This document shows positions 26,266 to 37,096 of a stretch of 64,000 nt of DNA, in pieces (position 1 is the first letter of the stretch; each line of letters begins with the position of its first letter). Made by a program: the position numbers and the translations under genes. The DNA is taken from contig NZ_JAANIH010000007.1 of the NCBI RefSeq assembly GCF_014529705.1, forward strand, positions 62,001-126,000, read 5' to 3'. Source of the DNA: Bradyrhizobium campsiandrae. GTDB taxonomy: Bacteria; Pseudomonadota; Alphaproteobacteria; Rhizobiales; Xanthobacteraceae. Under the pieces are notes generated by a model that saw only the letters and a program-made list of their open reading frames with translations, searched no databases and was not told the origin of the DNA.

Positions 26266-27252
26266 ATGACCGAACCCGTTCTCTCCGTCCGCAATCTCGA
26301 GGTCGAGTTCGCCTCTCGCCGCGGCACGCTGCGCGCCATCGACGGCGTCTCCTTCGACATCGCCAAGGGCGAGGTGCTGGGCGTGGTCGGTGAATCCGGC
26401 GCCGGCAAGTCCGTCACCGGTCTCTCGGTGATCGGCCTGATCGATCCGCCCGGGCGCATCGCCGGCGGCGAAATTCGCCTCGCTGGCCTGCGCATCGACA
26501 ATCTGCCGCCGGAGGAGATGCGACGTATCCGCGGCAAGCGCATCGGCATGATCTTCCAGGATCCCCTCACCTCGCTCAATCCGCTGTACAAGGTCGGCGA
26601 CCAGATCGTCGAGACGATCCGCACCCATCTCAATCTGTCCGAACAGGCGGCCCGCCGCCGCGCCATCGATCTGCTCGCCGAGGTCGGCATTCCCGCGCCG
26701 GACAAGCGCATCGACGGCTATCCCCACGAATTCTCCGGCGGCATGCGCCAGCGCGTGGTGATTGCGCTCGCGATCTGCGCCGAACCGGAGCTGATCATCG
26801 CGGACGAGCCGACCACGGCGCTCGACGTCTCCGTGCAGGCGCAGATCATCTCGCTGATCAAGCGGCTCGGCCGCGACCATGGCACGGCCGTGATGCTGGT
26901 GACCCACGACATGGGCGTGATCGCCGAGACCTCGGACCGCGTCGCGGTGATGTATGCCGGGCGCGTCGCCGAGATCGGGCCGGTGCAGGACGTCGTGCGC
27001 AATCCGCTGCACCCCTATGCCAAGGGCCTGATGGGCGCGATCCCGACCCTTGCCGGCGACGACAAGCGCCTGGTGCAGATCCCCGGCTCGATGCCGCGGC
27101 TCTCGAACATCCCGCGCGGCTGCTCGTTCAACCCGCGCTGCGGCTCCGCCTTCGATCGCTGCCGGGTGGAACGGCCGGAGCCGTTGTCGCGCGGCGCGCA
27201 ATCCGTCGCCTGCCATCTCTATGACCCGGTGTCGGCGGAGACCGCGGCATGA
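26266..27252 (+). CDS. Peptide-type ABC transporter ATPase (DppD-like)
   Basis: 328 residues. Walker A GESGAGKS, signature SGGMRQR, Walker [14 protein letters not shown], and the C-terminal oligopeptide-specific segment SFNPRCGSAFDRC (cysteine-rich, probably metal binding). It powers the importer together with the DppF-like ATPase. It overlaps that gene by four bases (ATGA). Confidence 0.94.
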   Translation: MTEPVLSVRNLEVEFASRRGTLRAIDGVSFDIAKGEVLGVVGESGAGKSVTGLSVIGLIDPPGRIAGGEIRLAGLRIDNLPPEEMRRIRGKRIGMIFQDPLTSLNPLYKVGDQIVETIRTHLNLSEQAARRRAIDLLAEVGIPAPDKRIDGYPHEFSGGMRQRVVIALAICAEPELIIADEPTTALDVSVQAQIISLIKRLGRDHGTAVMLVTHDMGVIAETSDRVAVMYAGRVAEIGPVQDVVRNPLHPYAKGLMGAIPTLAGDDKRLVQIPGSMPRLSNIPRGCSFNPRCGSAFDRCRVERPEPLSRGAQSVACHLYDPVSAETAA

Positions 27253-28238
27253 GCACTCCCTTCGTCCAGGGCACAAATCTGCGCCGCGTCTTCGACGTTT
27301 CAAAACCGTGGCTCAACCGCGTGCTCGAAGGCGGACAGCTCGAATACCTCAAGGCCGTCGACGGCGTCACTTTCGACATCAAGAAGGGCGAGACCTTTGC
27401 GCTGGTCGGCGAGTCCGGCTCGGGCAAGACCACGGTGGCACGGATGGTGGTCGGTCTGCTGCCGCCGAGTTCCGGCGATGTGCTGATCGACGGCGTCTCG
27501 ATGACGGATCCGCGGCAAAGCCAGGCGCGGCGCAAGCTGCGTCGCCGCATCCAGATGATCTTCCAGGACCCCTATGCGAGCCTCAATCCGCGCTTCCGGG
27601 TCGATGCCATCATCTCCGAGCCGATCCGCGCCTTCGACCTGATCCAGGGCGAGCGCGACATCCAGGCCCGCATCGGCGAGCTTCTCACGCTGGTCGGCCT
27701 GCATCCCGACGATCGACTGAAGTTTCCGCACGAATTCTCCGGCGGCCAGCGGCAGCGTATCGCGATCGCGCGCGCACTCGCATCTGACGCCGAATTCATC
27801 GTCTGCGACGAGCCGACCTCCGCCCTAGACGTCTCAGTGCAGGCGCAGATCCTGAACCTGATGCGCGACCTCCAGGACAAGTTCGGCCTGACCTATATGT
27901 TCATCAGCCATAACCTCGCGGTGGTCCGCCACATGGCGAGCAGGGTCGGCGTGATGTATCTGGGCCGCATCGTCGAGATTGCGGAGGGACGCGAGCTGTT
28001 TTCCCGCCCGCGCATGCCCTACACCAAGATGCTATTGGGCGCCGTGCCTGACCTTGCCATGAGTGGCCGCCAGCGCATTCCCGTGAAGGGGGAAATCCCG
28101 AACCCGATCAATCCACCGTCGGGTTGCGCCTTCAATCCGCGTTGCCCGCTGGCGTTCGACCTCTGCCGCAGGAAGACCCCGGAACTGATCGACGGCGTCG
28201 CCTGCCACGCTGTGAACACCGCGCCGGTCCCGGCATAA
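27249..28238 (+). CDS. Peptide-type ABC transporter ATPase (DppF-like)
   Basis: 329 residues. Walker A GESGSGKTT, signature SGGQRQR, Walker [14 protein letters not shown], and the oligo_HPY C-terminus with FNPRCPLAFDLCR. It starts within the preceding stop codon (ATGA) and ends 82 bp before the gamma-glutamyltransferase-like gene. Confidence 0.94.
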   Translation: MSTPFVQGTNLRRVFDVSKPWLNRVLEGGQLEYLKAVDGVTFDIKKGETFALVGESGSGKTTVARMVVGLLPPSSGDVLIDGVSMTDPRQSQARRKLRRRIQMIFQDPYASLNPRFRVDAIISEPIRAFDLIQGERDIQARIGELLTLVGLHPDDRLKFPHEFSGGQRQRIAIARALASDAEFIVCDEPTSALDVSVQAQILNLMRDLQDKFGLTYMFISHNLAVVRHMASRVGVMYLGRIVEIAEGRELFSRPRMPYTKMLLGAVPDLAMSGRQRIPVKGEIPNPINPPSGCAFNPRCPLAFDLCRRKTPELIDGVACHAVNTAPVPA

Positions 28239-28320
28239 CGCGCGCGTGCCATGCAGCCTATGCATTTGGCATCCCAGCGCCTGATGTGATCAATTGCGCG
28301 CGCCGTCAACGAGGTAACCC

Positions 28321-30126
28321 ATGGCCAGCAACGTCAATCCCGATCCCTTCACCACGCGCCCGGAGATCGAGGGCACGTTCGGGGTTGTCGCGACCACGCA
28401 TTGGATCGCGACCGCCGTCGGCATGGCCATCCTGGAAAAAGGCGGCAACGCGTTCGATGCCGGCGTCGCCGCCGCCTTCACGCTCCAGGTCGTCGAGCCG
28501 CATCTGAATGGACCCGGCGGGGACGTACCCATCATCGTCCATGACGTGAAGCGCGGCCGCACCGAGGTGATCTGCGGCCAGGGCCCAGCGCCGGCGCGGG
28601 CCACTATTGCACATTACAGAAACGAGGGCCTCGACATGGTGCCCGGCACCGGCCTGCTCGCGGCCTGCGTCCCCGGCACCTTCGAATCCTGGATGATGCT
28701 GCTGCGCGACTACGGCACGATGCGCGTGCGCGACGTGCTGGAGCCTGCAATCTCCTATGCCCGCGACGGCTACCCTCTGGTCGAGCGCGCCTGCGCCACG
28801 ATCCAGACCGTCGAGCAATTGTTCCGCAAGCACTGGCCGACCTCGGCCGCGGTCTACCTGCCGAATGGCGAAGTGCCGAAGCCCGGAACGATGTTCACCA
28901 ACAAGACGCTCGCCGCGACCTACGCCCGGATCCTCAGCGAAGCCGAAAGCGGCGGCGGCGGTCGCGACGCCGAGATCGAGCGTGCCCGCAAGGCCTGGTC
29001 GCAAGGCTTCGTCGCGGAGGCCATCGACAAGTTCTGCCGGACGCAGGAAGTGATGGATGTCAGCGGCTCCCCGCATCGCGGCGTTCTGTCCGCCGACGAC
29101 ATGGCGCGCTGGCAGCCGACGGTCGAAGCGCCGCTCACCTACGACTATGGCCGCTACACCGTCTGCAAGGCGGGCGTCTGGAGCCAGGGCCCGGTGACGC
29201 TGCAACAGCTCGCGCTGTTGAAGGGTTTTGCGCTCGATGGGCTCGATCCGACCGGGCCGGAGTTCATCCATCTCCAGATCGAATGTGCGAAGCTGGCCTT
29301 CGCCGATCGTGAGAAATTCTACGGCGATCCCAAATTCAGCGAGATCCCGATCGGAACGCTGCTGTCGGATGCGTATAACGACGGGCGCCGCAAATTGATC
29401 ACCGAGAAAGCTTCGCTCGATTTCCGACCCGGCACGGTCGAGGGTCTTGGCGGCGTGGTCAAGCTGCGCCGCGCCGAAGGTCAACGCGAGGCCGTTGGAG
29501 CGCTGGGCGCCGGTGAACCAACCGTTGGCCGCTTCGGCGAGGTGCGCGGCGACACCGTGCATTTCGACATCATCGACAAGGCCGGTAACATGGTGTCTTC
29601 GACGCCATCCGGCGGCTGGCTGCAATCCTCGCCCGTCATTCCGGAGTTGGGTTTCTGTCTGGGCAGCCGCGCACAGATGTTCGATCTGGAGGAGAACCAA
29701 CCCAGTTCGCTCGCACCGGGCAAGCGGCCGCGCACGACGCTGTCGCCGACCATGGCACTGCGTGACGGCGAACCTTACCTCGCCTGGGGCTCTCCCGGCG
29801 GCGACCAGCAGGACCAGTGGATCACCCAATTCTTCCTGCGCCACGTCCATTGCAATCTCAATCTCCAGGAAGCCATCGACGCGCCGGCCTGGCATTCCGA
29901 GCATTTTCCGATCTCGTTCTGGCCCCGTACCGCGCGTCCCGGCGTATTGGTGGTCGAGAACCGCGTGCCAAAAGCGACGATCGAGAACCTGCGCGAGCGC
30001 GGGCACATCGTCGAGGTCGGCCCCGACTGGTCGGAAGGCCGTCTCACCGCGGCCTCGCGCGTCGGGGTACGTCGGCGCGCCGCCGCCAACCCGCGCGGCA
30101 TGCAGGGCTACGCCGCGGGACGCTGA
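28321..30126 (+). CDS. Gamma-glutamyltransferase family protein (Ntn hydrolase), cytoplasmic
   Basis: 601 residues. The autoprocessing threonine is predicted at Thr412 in RGDTVHFDIIDKAGNMVSSTPS, the usual boundary between the large and small subunits, and the small-subunit loop SPGGDQQDQW is present. No signal peptide is visible, so it probably acts in the cytoplasm on imported substrates. It could split gamma-glutamyl bonds or act as a related acylase; the family alone does not decide. It is flanked by two peptide importers and followed after nine bases by the DUF1028 gene. Confidence 0.87.
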   Translation: MASNVNPDPFTTRPEIEGTFGVVATTHWIATAVGMAILEKGGNAFDAGVAAAFTLQVVEPHLNGPGGDVPIIVHDVKRGRTEVICGQGPAPARATIAHYRNEGLDMVPGTGLLAACVPGTFESWMMLLRDYGTMRVRDVLEPAISYARDGYPLVERACATIQTVEQLFRKHWPTSAAVYLPNGEVPKPGTMFTNKTLAATYARILSEAESGGGGRDAEIERARKAWSQGFVAEAIDKFCRTQEVMDVSGSPHRGVLSADDMARWQPTVEAPLTYDYGRYTVCKAGVWSQGPVTLQQLALLKGFALDGLDPTGPEFIHLQIECAKLAFADREKFYGDPKFSEIPIGTLLSDAYNDGRRKLITEKASLDFRPGTVEGLGGVVKLRRAEGQREAVGALGAGEPTVGRFGEVRGDTVHFDIIDKAGNMVSSTPSGGWLQSSPVIPELGFCLGSRAQMFDLEENQPSSLAPGKRPRTTLSPTMALRDGEPYLAWGSPGGDQQDQWITQFFLRHVHCNLNLQEAIDAPAWHSEHFPISFWPRTARPGVLVVENRVPKATIENLRERGHIVEVGPDWSEGRLTAASRVGVRRRAAANPRGMQGYAAGR

Positions 30127-30135
30127 AGGCAGCAC

Positions 30136-30842
30136 ATGACCTGGTCGCTCATCGCGCGAGATCCTGCCACCGGCCAATTCGGCATCGCGGTCGCGACCCG
30201 CTTCTTCGCTGTCGGCGCGCGCGTGCCCTATATCGCCGCCGGCCTCGGCGCCATCGCGACCCAGGCCTTCGTCAATCCCTATTACGGCATCGACGGCGTC
30301 ACGCTGCTGCGTCAGGGGCTGAACGCCCACGACGTGCTCGCGGCCCTGCTCGCGACCGACGAGGGCCGCGAGAGCCGCCAGGTCCACATCATGGATGCCA
30401 GTGGCGCTATCGCCGCGCATACGGGGCGCGACTGCGTCGACTGGTGCGGACACATTTCTGGCAGCGGTTTCTCGATCGCCGGCAACATGCTCGCGGGCGC
30501 CGAGGTGCTCGCCGAGACGGCCAAGACTTACCTCGCCAATGACAGCCTGCCTTTCCCGCGCCGGCTGCTCGCATCGATGCGCGGAGGCGAAGCGGCCGGC
30601 GGCGACAAGCGCGGCAAGCAATCCGCCGCCCTCCTGATCCATGGTGAGGAGGAATGGCCGGCGCTGGACATCCGCGCCGACGATCATCCCGACCCGCTCG
30701 GCGAGCTCGAACGGCTCGAGCGCGTCAGCCATGAGCTCTGGGTGCATTTTCGGGACTCGCTTCCGACACGGCGGAATCCGGCCGGCAACACCGATCGCAG
30801 CGTCATCGACGCCAGCATCAAGGCGGCGCAGGCAACGCGAGC

Positions 30843-30846
<4 letters not shown>
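30136..30846 (+). CDS. DUF1028 domain-containing protein
   Basis: 236 residues, nearly all in the DUF1028 fold: [27 protein letters not shown] at the N-terminus and [14 protein letters not shown] in the centre. The family is an Ntn-hydrolase-like group of unknown activity. The catalytic position is not obvious from sequence; a Thr or Ser following the start Met is possible. It overlaps the next importer ATPase by four bases (ATGA), which ties it to the second peptide transporter. It probably processes a product of the preceding GGT-like enzyme or the imported peptide; that is inference. Confidence 0.88.
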
Positions 30847-31831
<985 letters not shown>

Positions 31832-31832
<1 letters not shown>

Positions 31833-32932
31833 TGGCGCTGCTCGAGGTCAATGGACTGGTCAAGCATTTCGTCGCCGAGCGCTCGCTGTTCGGGCGCGCG
31901 CTGGCGCATGTCAAAGCCGTCGATGGCGTCAGCTTTACCCTGGAAGCCGGCAAGACGCTGGCGCTGGTCGGCGAATCCGGCTGTGGCAAATCCACCGTCA
32001 GCCGTCTGGTGCTGCGGCTGATCGAGCCCGACGCAGGCAGCGTGCGCTTCGATGGCCGCGATCTGCTCTCCCTCGATGCAGACGCGCTGCGCAGATTTCG
32101 CCGCGAAGCGCAGATTATCTTCCAGGACCCTTACGCCTCGCTCAATCCGCGCATGACGGTCGGCCAGATCCTGACCGAGCCGCTGGCGCTGCACGACCTC
32201 CTTCCGCCGGCGCAGCGTCGTGAGCGTGTCGCGGAGATCTTGCGGCTGGTCGGGCTGGAGCCACGGCTCGAGCGCCGCTATCCGCACGAATTTTCCGGCG
32301 GCCAGCGCCAGCGCATCGCCATTGCGCGCGCACTCGCGGTCGAACCGAAGCTGATCATTTGCGATGAGCCGGTCTCGGCGCTCGACGTCTCGATCCGCTC
32401 GCAGATCCTGAACCTCCTGCGCGAGCTCCAGGACCGGCTTGGCCTTGCCTATATCTTCGTCTCGCACGATCTCGCCGTCGTCAAGCACATCGCCGACAAG
32501 GTCGCGGTGATGAATCTCGGCCAGATCGTCGAGACGGCGGAGGCTGACGCGCTGTTCGCAGCGCCCCGCCATCCCTACAGCCGCGCCTTGCTGTCGGCGA
32601 TACCAGTGCCCAAACCGCGGGCAAAAAGCAGCCGGATTGTGCTGCAAGGGGAGATTCCCAGCGCGCTGAACCCGCCGCCGGGATGCCGTTTCCACACCCG
32701 TTGTCCCTATGTCGTCGATCGCTGCCGCAGCGAAATGCCACAGCTTGTGACAGATGGCATCGGACATGCAGCGGCCTGCCACCGAACGCCGGAATTGCCG
32801 TCTTCGGAGGCGCTCGTTCCATCCGACGGCGGATTCTCGCCGGTCCTTGAAAAATTGGTCGCGGCCTTCGGCAGCGGCCCGGAAGCAGCCCGCGGCGGCG
32901 GGGTTAGTTCATTGAGAACCGACCTGACCTAA
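31832..32932 (+). CDS. Peptide-type ABC transporter ATPase (DppF-like), second importer
   Basis: 366 residues. Walker [10 protein letters not shown], signature SGGQRQR, Walker B LIICDEPVSALDV; C-terminal oligo_HPY segment FHTRCPYVVDRC. The start ATG 31832 shares its A with the upstream stop (TGATG). The last 40 residues (GGFSPVLEKLVAAFGSG and beyond) are longer than usual for the family and low in complexity. A longer open frame upstream (from 30641) is out of phase with the real neighbouring genes and is not translated. Confidence 0.92.
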
Positions 32933-32956
32933 CCCGCGAAACAGAGGTTGAAAACG

Positions 32957-34480
32957 ATGAGCTTCGTGCGTTTGACAATCCTGGCGTCGGCCCTGCTGGC
33001 CTCGCTCGTGGGCGCAGCCCAAAGCCAGGTCCAGGCCCAGACCACCCTTCGCATCGGCATCGCCGAGGACCCCGACATCCTGGATCCCAGCATCGGCCGC
33101 ACCTATGTCGGCCGCATCGTCTTCTCCGCCTTCTGCGACAAGCTGTTCGACATCGACGAGAAGCTCAACATCGTGCCGCAGCTCGCGCTGTCCTACGAGA
33201 CCTCGCCCGATGGCCTGGCGATGACGATCAAGCTTCGGCCCAACGTCAAATTTCACGACGGCGAGCCGCTCGATGCGGAAGCCGCCAAATTCTCGATCGA
33301 GCGTCACATGACGCTGCCGACCTCGTTCCGCAAGTCGGAGCTCGCCAGCGTCGATCATGTCGAGGTGGTCGATCCCCTCACCATCAAGCTGGTCTTGAAG
33401 ACGCCCTATTCGCCCCTGATCGCGCAGCTCACCGACCGGTCCGGCATGATGGTGTCGCCGAAGGCGGCGAAGGAGGCCGGCGACAAGTTCGGCCTGCATC
33501 CGGTGTGCGCGGGACCTTACAAGTTCGTCGAGCGCGTCCAACAGGACCGCATGGTGTTCGAGAAATTCACCGACTACTGGAACAAGGACAACGTCCATAT
33601 CGATCGCGTGGTGTTCCTACCGATCATCGATTCGACCGTGCGGCTTGCGAACCTGAAATCGGGCGCACTCGATCTGATCGAGCGCGTGCTCGCCACCGAC
33701 ATCAAGGACGTCCGCTCAGATCCCAAGCTCGTGCTGTCGACCGCGCCGGAGCTGGGTTATCAAGGCCTCACCATCAACATCGGCAACGACAAGGCGAAGG
33801 GGCCGCTGAGCCAGTCCGCGAAGGTGCGCCAGGCGCTCGACCTTTCCATCGACCGCGAAGCCATCAACCAGGTGGTATTCAACGGCGAGTTCACTCCCGG
33901 CAATCAATGGGTCAGCCCGACCCATCCCTATTATCAGAAATCGTTCCCCATCCACGGCCGCGATATTGCCAAAGCCAAGGCGCTGCTCAAGGAAGCCGGC
34001 GTCAGCCTGCCCGTGAGCGTCGACTACATGGTCCCCAAGGGCACCGAGTACGAGGCCGTCGCCCAGGTCATCCAGTCCATGGCGGCGGAGGCAGGCTTCG
34101 ACATCAAGATCCGCGCGGTCGAGTTCGCGACGACTTTCAAGCAGGCGCAAGCAGGCGAATTCCAGGTCTTCCAGATCAACTGGAGCGGCCGCATCGATCC
34201 CGACGGCAACTCCTACATCTTCATGCGCAGCAAGGCGCCGCAGAACGATGGCGGCTATTCCAATCCTGAAGCCGACAAGCTCATGGAAGACGGCCGGGCG
34301 ACCTCCAACGTCGACGAGCGTAAGGCGATCTATCAGAAGCTGACCAAGGTCCTGCTCGACGACCTGCCCATCATCTACATCTATCATCGCACGCTTCTGA
34401 TCGCGCATACGAAGAAACTGGAGGGATACCGGCAGATGCCCGACGGGCTGGTGCGCGTGGTCGGGTTGAAGTTCAAGTGA
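32957..34480 (+). CDS. Peptide-type ABC transporter substrate-binding protein, second importer
   Basis: 507 residues. Signal peptide MSFVRLTILASALLASLVGAAQSQ, then the SBP_bac_5 domain (NVKFHDGEPLDAEAAKFSIERH is the signature). AGAGG precedes ATG 32957 by nine bases, so that ATG is chosen over the in-frame TTG at 32948. It lies 24 bases after the ATPase. Its sequence is clearly different from the first importer's binding protein, so the two systems probably take different substrates. Confidence 0.92.
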   Translation: MSFVRLTILASALLASLVGAAQSQVQAQTTLRIGIAEDPDILDPSIGRTYVGRIVFSAFCDKLFDIDEKLNIVPQLALSYETSPDGLAMTIKLRPNVKFHDGEPLDAEAAKFSIERHMTLPTSFRKSELASVDHVEVVDPLTIKLVLKTPYSPLIAQLTDRSGMMVSPKAAKEAGDKFGLHPVCAGPYKFVERVQQDRMVFEKFTDYWNKDNVHIDRVVFLPIIDSTVRLANLKSGALDLIERVLATDIKDVRSDPKLVLSTAPELGYQGLTINIGNDKAKGPLSQSAKVRQALDLSIDREAINQVVFNGEFTPGNQWVSPTHPYYQKSFPIHGRDIAKAKALLKEAGVSLPVSVDYMVPKGTEYEAVAQVIQSMAAEAGFDIKIRAVEFATTFKQAQAGEFQVFQINWSGRIDPDGNSYIFMRSKAPQNDGGYSNPEADKLMEDGRATSNVDERKAIYQKLTKVLLDDLPIIYIYHRTLLIAHTKKLEGYRQMPDGLVRVVGLKFK

Positions 34481-34511
34481 ACGCGACCTTGCCCCGGACG
34501 CGAGCCGCGCC

Positions 34512-35453
34512 ATGCTGAACTTCCTCGCCCGCCGCATCGCGCAGATCGTGCCGACACTGTTCTTCGTGTCGGTGCTGATCTTCTCGCTGCAGCAATTGCT
34601 ACCGGGTGATCCCGCGCTCGTCATGGCAGGCGAGGAGCGTGATCCCGCGGTGATCGAGCAGATCCGCCAGCAGTACAAGCTCGATCAGCCGATCCCCGTG
34701 CAGTACGTCTACTGGCTCAAGGGCGTGCTATCAGGCAATTTCGGCGAGTCGCTGCGCAACAAGATGCCGGTGCGTGAATTGATCGCACAGAAGCTGCCGG
34801 TGACGCTCCAGCTCGGCACGATGGCAATCCTGATCGCGTTCTTCATCGGCATTCCCGCCGGCATCGTCTCCGCGGTGAAGAAGGGCACCGCATGGGACTA
34901 TGGAGCGAACCTGTTTGCGCTCTGGGGCATCTCCACACCAAACTTCTGGCTCGGGATCCTGCTCATCTTCCTGTTCTCGATCGAGCTCGGCTGGCTGCCC
35001 GCCTCGGGCTACGTGCCGCTCACCGAGAACTGGCGCATGAGCCTGGCTGCCACCATCATGCCGGCCTTCGTGCTCGGCAATGCGATTTCCGCGATCCTGA
35101 TGCGACATACCCGCAGCGCCATGCTTCAGGTGCTGGAGAGCGATTACGTCCGCACCGCGCGTGCCAAAGGCCTCTCGGAGCGCTCGGTGATCCTCAAGCA
35201 CGCCATGCGCAACGCGCTGACGCCGATCATCACGCTCGGCGCACTCGAACTCGGCACGCTGCTGTCCGGTGCGGTCCTGACCGAGCAGATCTTCTCCATT
35301 CCGGGCTTCGGCAAGCTGATCGTCGACGCCGTCTTCAACCGCGACTACGCAGTGGTCCAGGGCGTGGTGCTGGTGACGGCCACGGTCTACATCACGCTGA
35401 ACCTGGTTGCCGACGTCGCCTACATCCTCGTCAATCCGCGGCTGCGGGGCTAG
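34512..35453 (+). CDS. Peptide-type ABC transporter permease (DppB-like), second importer
   Basis: 313 residues. The N-terminal FLARRIAQIVPTLFFVSVLIFSLQQLLPGDPA is typical of DppB. The EAA loop is RTARAKGLSERSVILKHAMRNAL. It starts 31 bases after the binding protein and ends four bases before the DppC-like permease. Confidence 0.92.
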   Translation: MLNFLARRIAQIVPTLFFVSVLIFSLQQLLPGDPALVMAGEERDPAVIEQIRQQYKLDQPIPVQYVYWLKGVLSGNFGESLRNKMPVRELIAQKLPVTLQLGTMAILIAFFIGIPAGIVSAVKKGTAWDYGANLFALWGISTPNFWLGILLIFLFSIELGWLPASGYVPLTENWRMSLAATIMPAFVLGNAISAILMRHTRSAMLQVLESDYVRTARAKGLSERSVILKHAMRNALTPIITLGALELGTLLSGAVLTEQIFSIPGFGKLIVDAVFNRDYAVVQGVVLVTATVYITLNLVADVAYILVNPRLRG

Positions 35454-35457
35454 CGCC

Positions 35458-36348
35458 ATGAGCGACGCCGCACTGCCCTCCGCCCGCTCGACCGCACAAG
35501 CCCACGAGCTCGACAGTCCGGCGCGCCGAGCCCGGCGACGGCTGTTCAAGCGCAAGGCCGCCGTATTCGGCCTCGCCGCGCTCACCATCTTCATCACCCT
35601 GGCGCTGCTCGCCCCGCTCATCGTGCCCTATGACCCGGTTGCGACGAGCTGGAGCCTGGTCCGCAAGCCGCCCACAGCGGCGCACTGGTTCGGCACCGAC
35701 GAGCTCGGCCGCGACATCCTCAGCCGCGTCATCTACAGCGCGCGGGCTTCGCTGCTCGCGGGCCTGATCTCGGTCGCGATCGCGCTCGGCATCGGCGTGC
35801 CGCTTGGCCTCCTCGCCGGCTATCGCGGCGGATTCGTCGACGCGCTGATCAGTCGGATCACCGATGCGATGCTGGCCTGCCCGTTCCTGATCCTGGCGAT
35901 TGCGCTGGCAGCGTTCCTCGGTCCGAGCCTCGGCAATGCCATGATCGCGATTGGCATCTCGGCCACCCCGATCTTCATTCGTCTCACCCGCGGTCAGGCG
36001 CTCAGCGTCAAGGCCGAAGACCATGTCGAGGCGGCACGCGCACTCGGCAACCCCGGCTGGCGCATCGCATTTTCGCATATCCTGCCCAACATTCTGCCCG
36101 CGCTGCTGGTGCAGGCGACCTTGTCGATCGCGGCCGCCATCATTGCCGAGGCCGCGCTGTCCTTCCTCGGCCTCGGTCAGCAGCCCCCGGCGCCATCCTG
36201 GGGCAGCATGCTCTACGCGGCGCAACGCTTCCTGACCCAGGCGCCGTGGATGGCGATCTGGCCGGGCCTGGCGATCTTCCTCGTCGTGCTCTCGCTGAAC
36301 CTGCTCGGCGACGGCTTGCGCGACGCGCTCGACCCGCGGCAGCGCTAG
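35458..36348 (+). CDS. Peptide-type ABC transporter permease (DppC-like), second importer
   Basis: 296 residues. The HWFGTDELGRDILSRVIYSARASL motif identifies the DppC side, and the EAA loop is VEAARALGNPGWRIAFSHILPN. ATG 35458 is chosen; an earlier in-frame ATG (35407) would overlap the previous gene by 47 bases. It ends four bases inside the convergent CnbZ-like gene. Confidence 0.92.
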   Translation: MSDAALPSARSTAQAHELDSPARRARRRLFKRKAAVFGLAALTIFITLALLAPLIVPYDPVATSWSLVRKPPTAAHWFGTDELGRDILSRVIYSARASLLAGLISVAIALGIGVPLGLLAGYRGGFVDALISRITDAMLACPFLILAIALAAFLGPSLGNAMIAIGISATPIFIRLTRGQALSVKAEDHVEAARALGNPGWRIAFSHILPNILPALLVQATLSIAAAIIAEAALSFLGLGQQPPAPSWGSMLYAAQRFLTQAPWMAIWPGLAIFLVVLSLNLLGDGLRDALDPRQR

Positions 36349-37088
36349 AGCACCGTCTCCCGCATCACGCGTCGGCAATCCATCTCGTATTCGAGATCGA
36401 CCACCGGCGGCCGGGCGAAGTGCCAGGTCAGGCCCGAGCGAAACGCGCCGCGGCGAACGAGCTCGTCGACGAGCGCGTGGTGAAAGTCGTGCACGGAATA
36501 GGCCTGTACGCCGGTGGCGTCCTTCCAGCCGAAGCCGAACGCGATCATCCGGTTTTCCATCTGCGACGTCGTGAAGCGCACCTTCTCGCGCAGCCCTTCC
36601 GGGCTAAGGTCACGATAGCGCACCGTGCGCTCGACATAGCTGCCGCTGCCTTCGCGCGCCTCGGCCCCGCCAGCAATCACGAAGCTTGGCGATTTTGAAC
36701 GCGTCGGACGCGTGAAGGAGAACGCGTAGAATGACGGCTCAGACGGCGGATCGATCTCGGGACAGACATTGCTGCGCGCCACCGGATTGGTGGTGCCGTC
36801 GAAGATGCCCCACTCCGACAGCGTCTTGACGTAATGTAGATTGAACGCGCGAAACCCCTCTTCGCTGAAGGCCGCCGGCGAGCGCAGCTCGCAGGCGCAG
36901 AAGGCCGTGAGCGGCCGTCCCGCCTCCTGGATGAACTTCGCAGCCAGCGCGAACCCTGCCGCGAGCGGCACGAGGCGATCGAACCTGACACGCTCGATCT
37001 CAAAGCCATCATCTGCGGCAGCGCCAGCCGAATACTGGAATACGGATGGAATGAAACGGTAGTTGCCGGCAGAGAATTCGCGCGTCAT
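36345..37088 (-). CDS. CnbZ-like (2-aminomuconate deaminase family) protein
   Basis: 247 residues. The sequence GNYRFIPSVFQYSAGAA at the N-terminus, the FCACELRSPAAF stretch and the FVIAGGAEAREGS segment resemble the CnbZ family, some members of which deaminate 2-aminomuconates. The assignment is from memory and only tentative. AGGAG precedes ATG 37088. It lies eight bases after the response-regulator cyclase gene and so is the last gene of the signalling operon, an unusual partner. No metal or catalytic residue can be named with confidence. Confidence 0.5.
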   Translation of the reverse strand: MTREFSAGNYRFIPSVFQYSAGAAADDGFEIERVRFDRLVPLAAGFALAAKFIQEAGRPLTAFCACELRSPAAFSEEGFRAFNLHYVKTLSEWGIFDGTTNPVARSNVCPEIDPPSEPSFYAFSFTRPTRSKSPSFVIAGGAEAREGSGSYVERTVRYRDLSPEGLREKVRFTTSQMENRMIAFGFGWKDATGVQAYSVHDFHHALVDELVRRGAFRSGLTWHFARPPVVDLEYEMDCRRVMRETVL

Positions 37089-37096
37089 GGGAACTC

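Noticed and set aside
28306..30747. 813-codon open frame on the minus strand
   Set aside because: It spans the gamma-glutamyltransferase-like and DUF1028 genes in antisense, with no recognisable domain.
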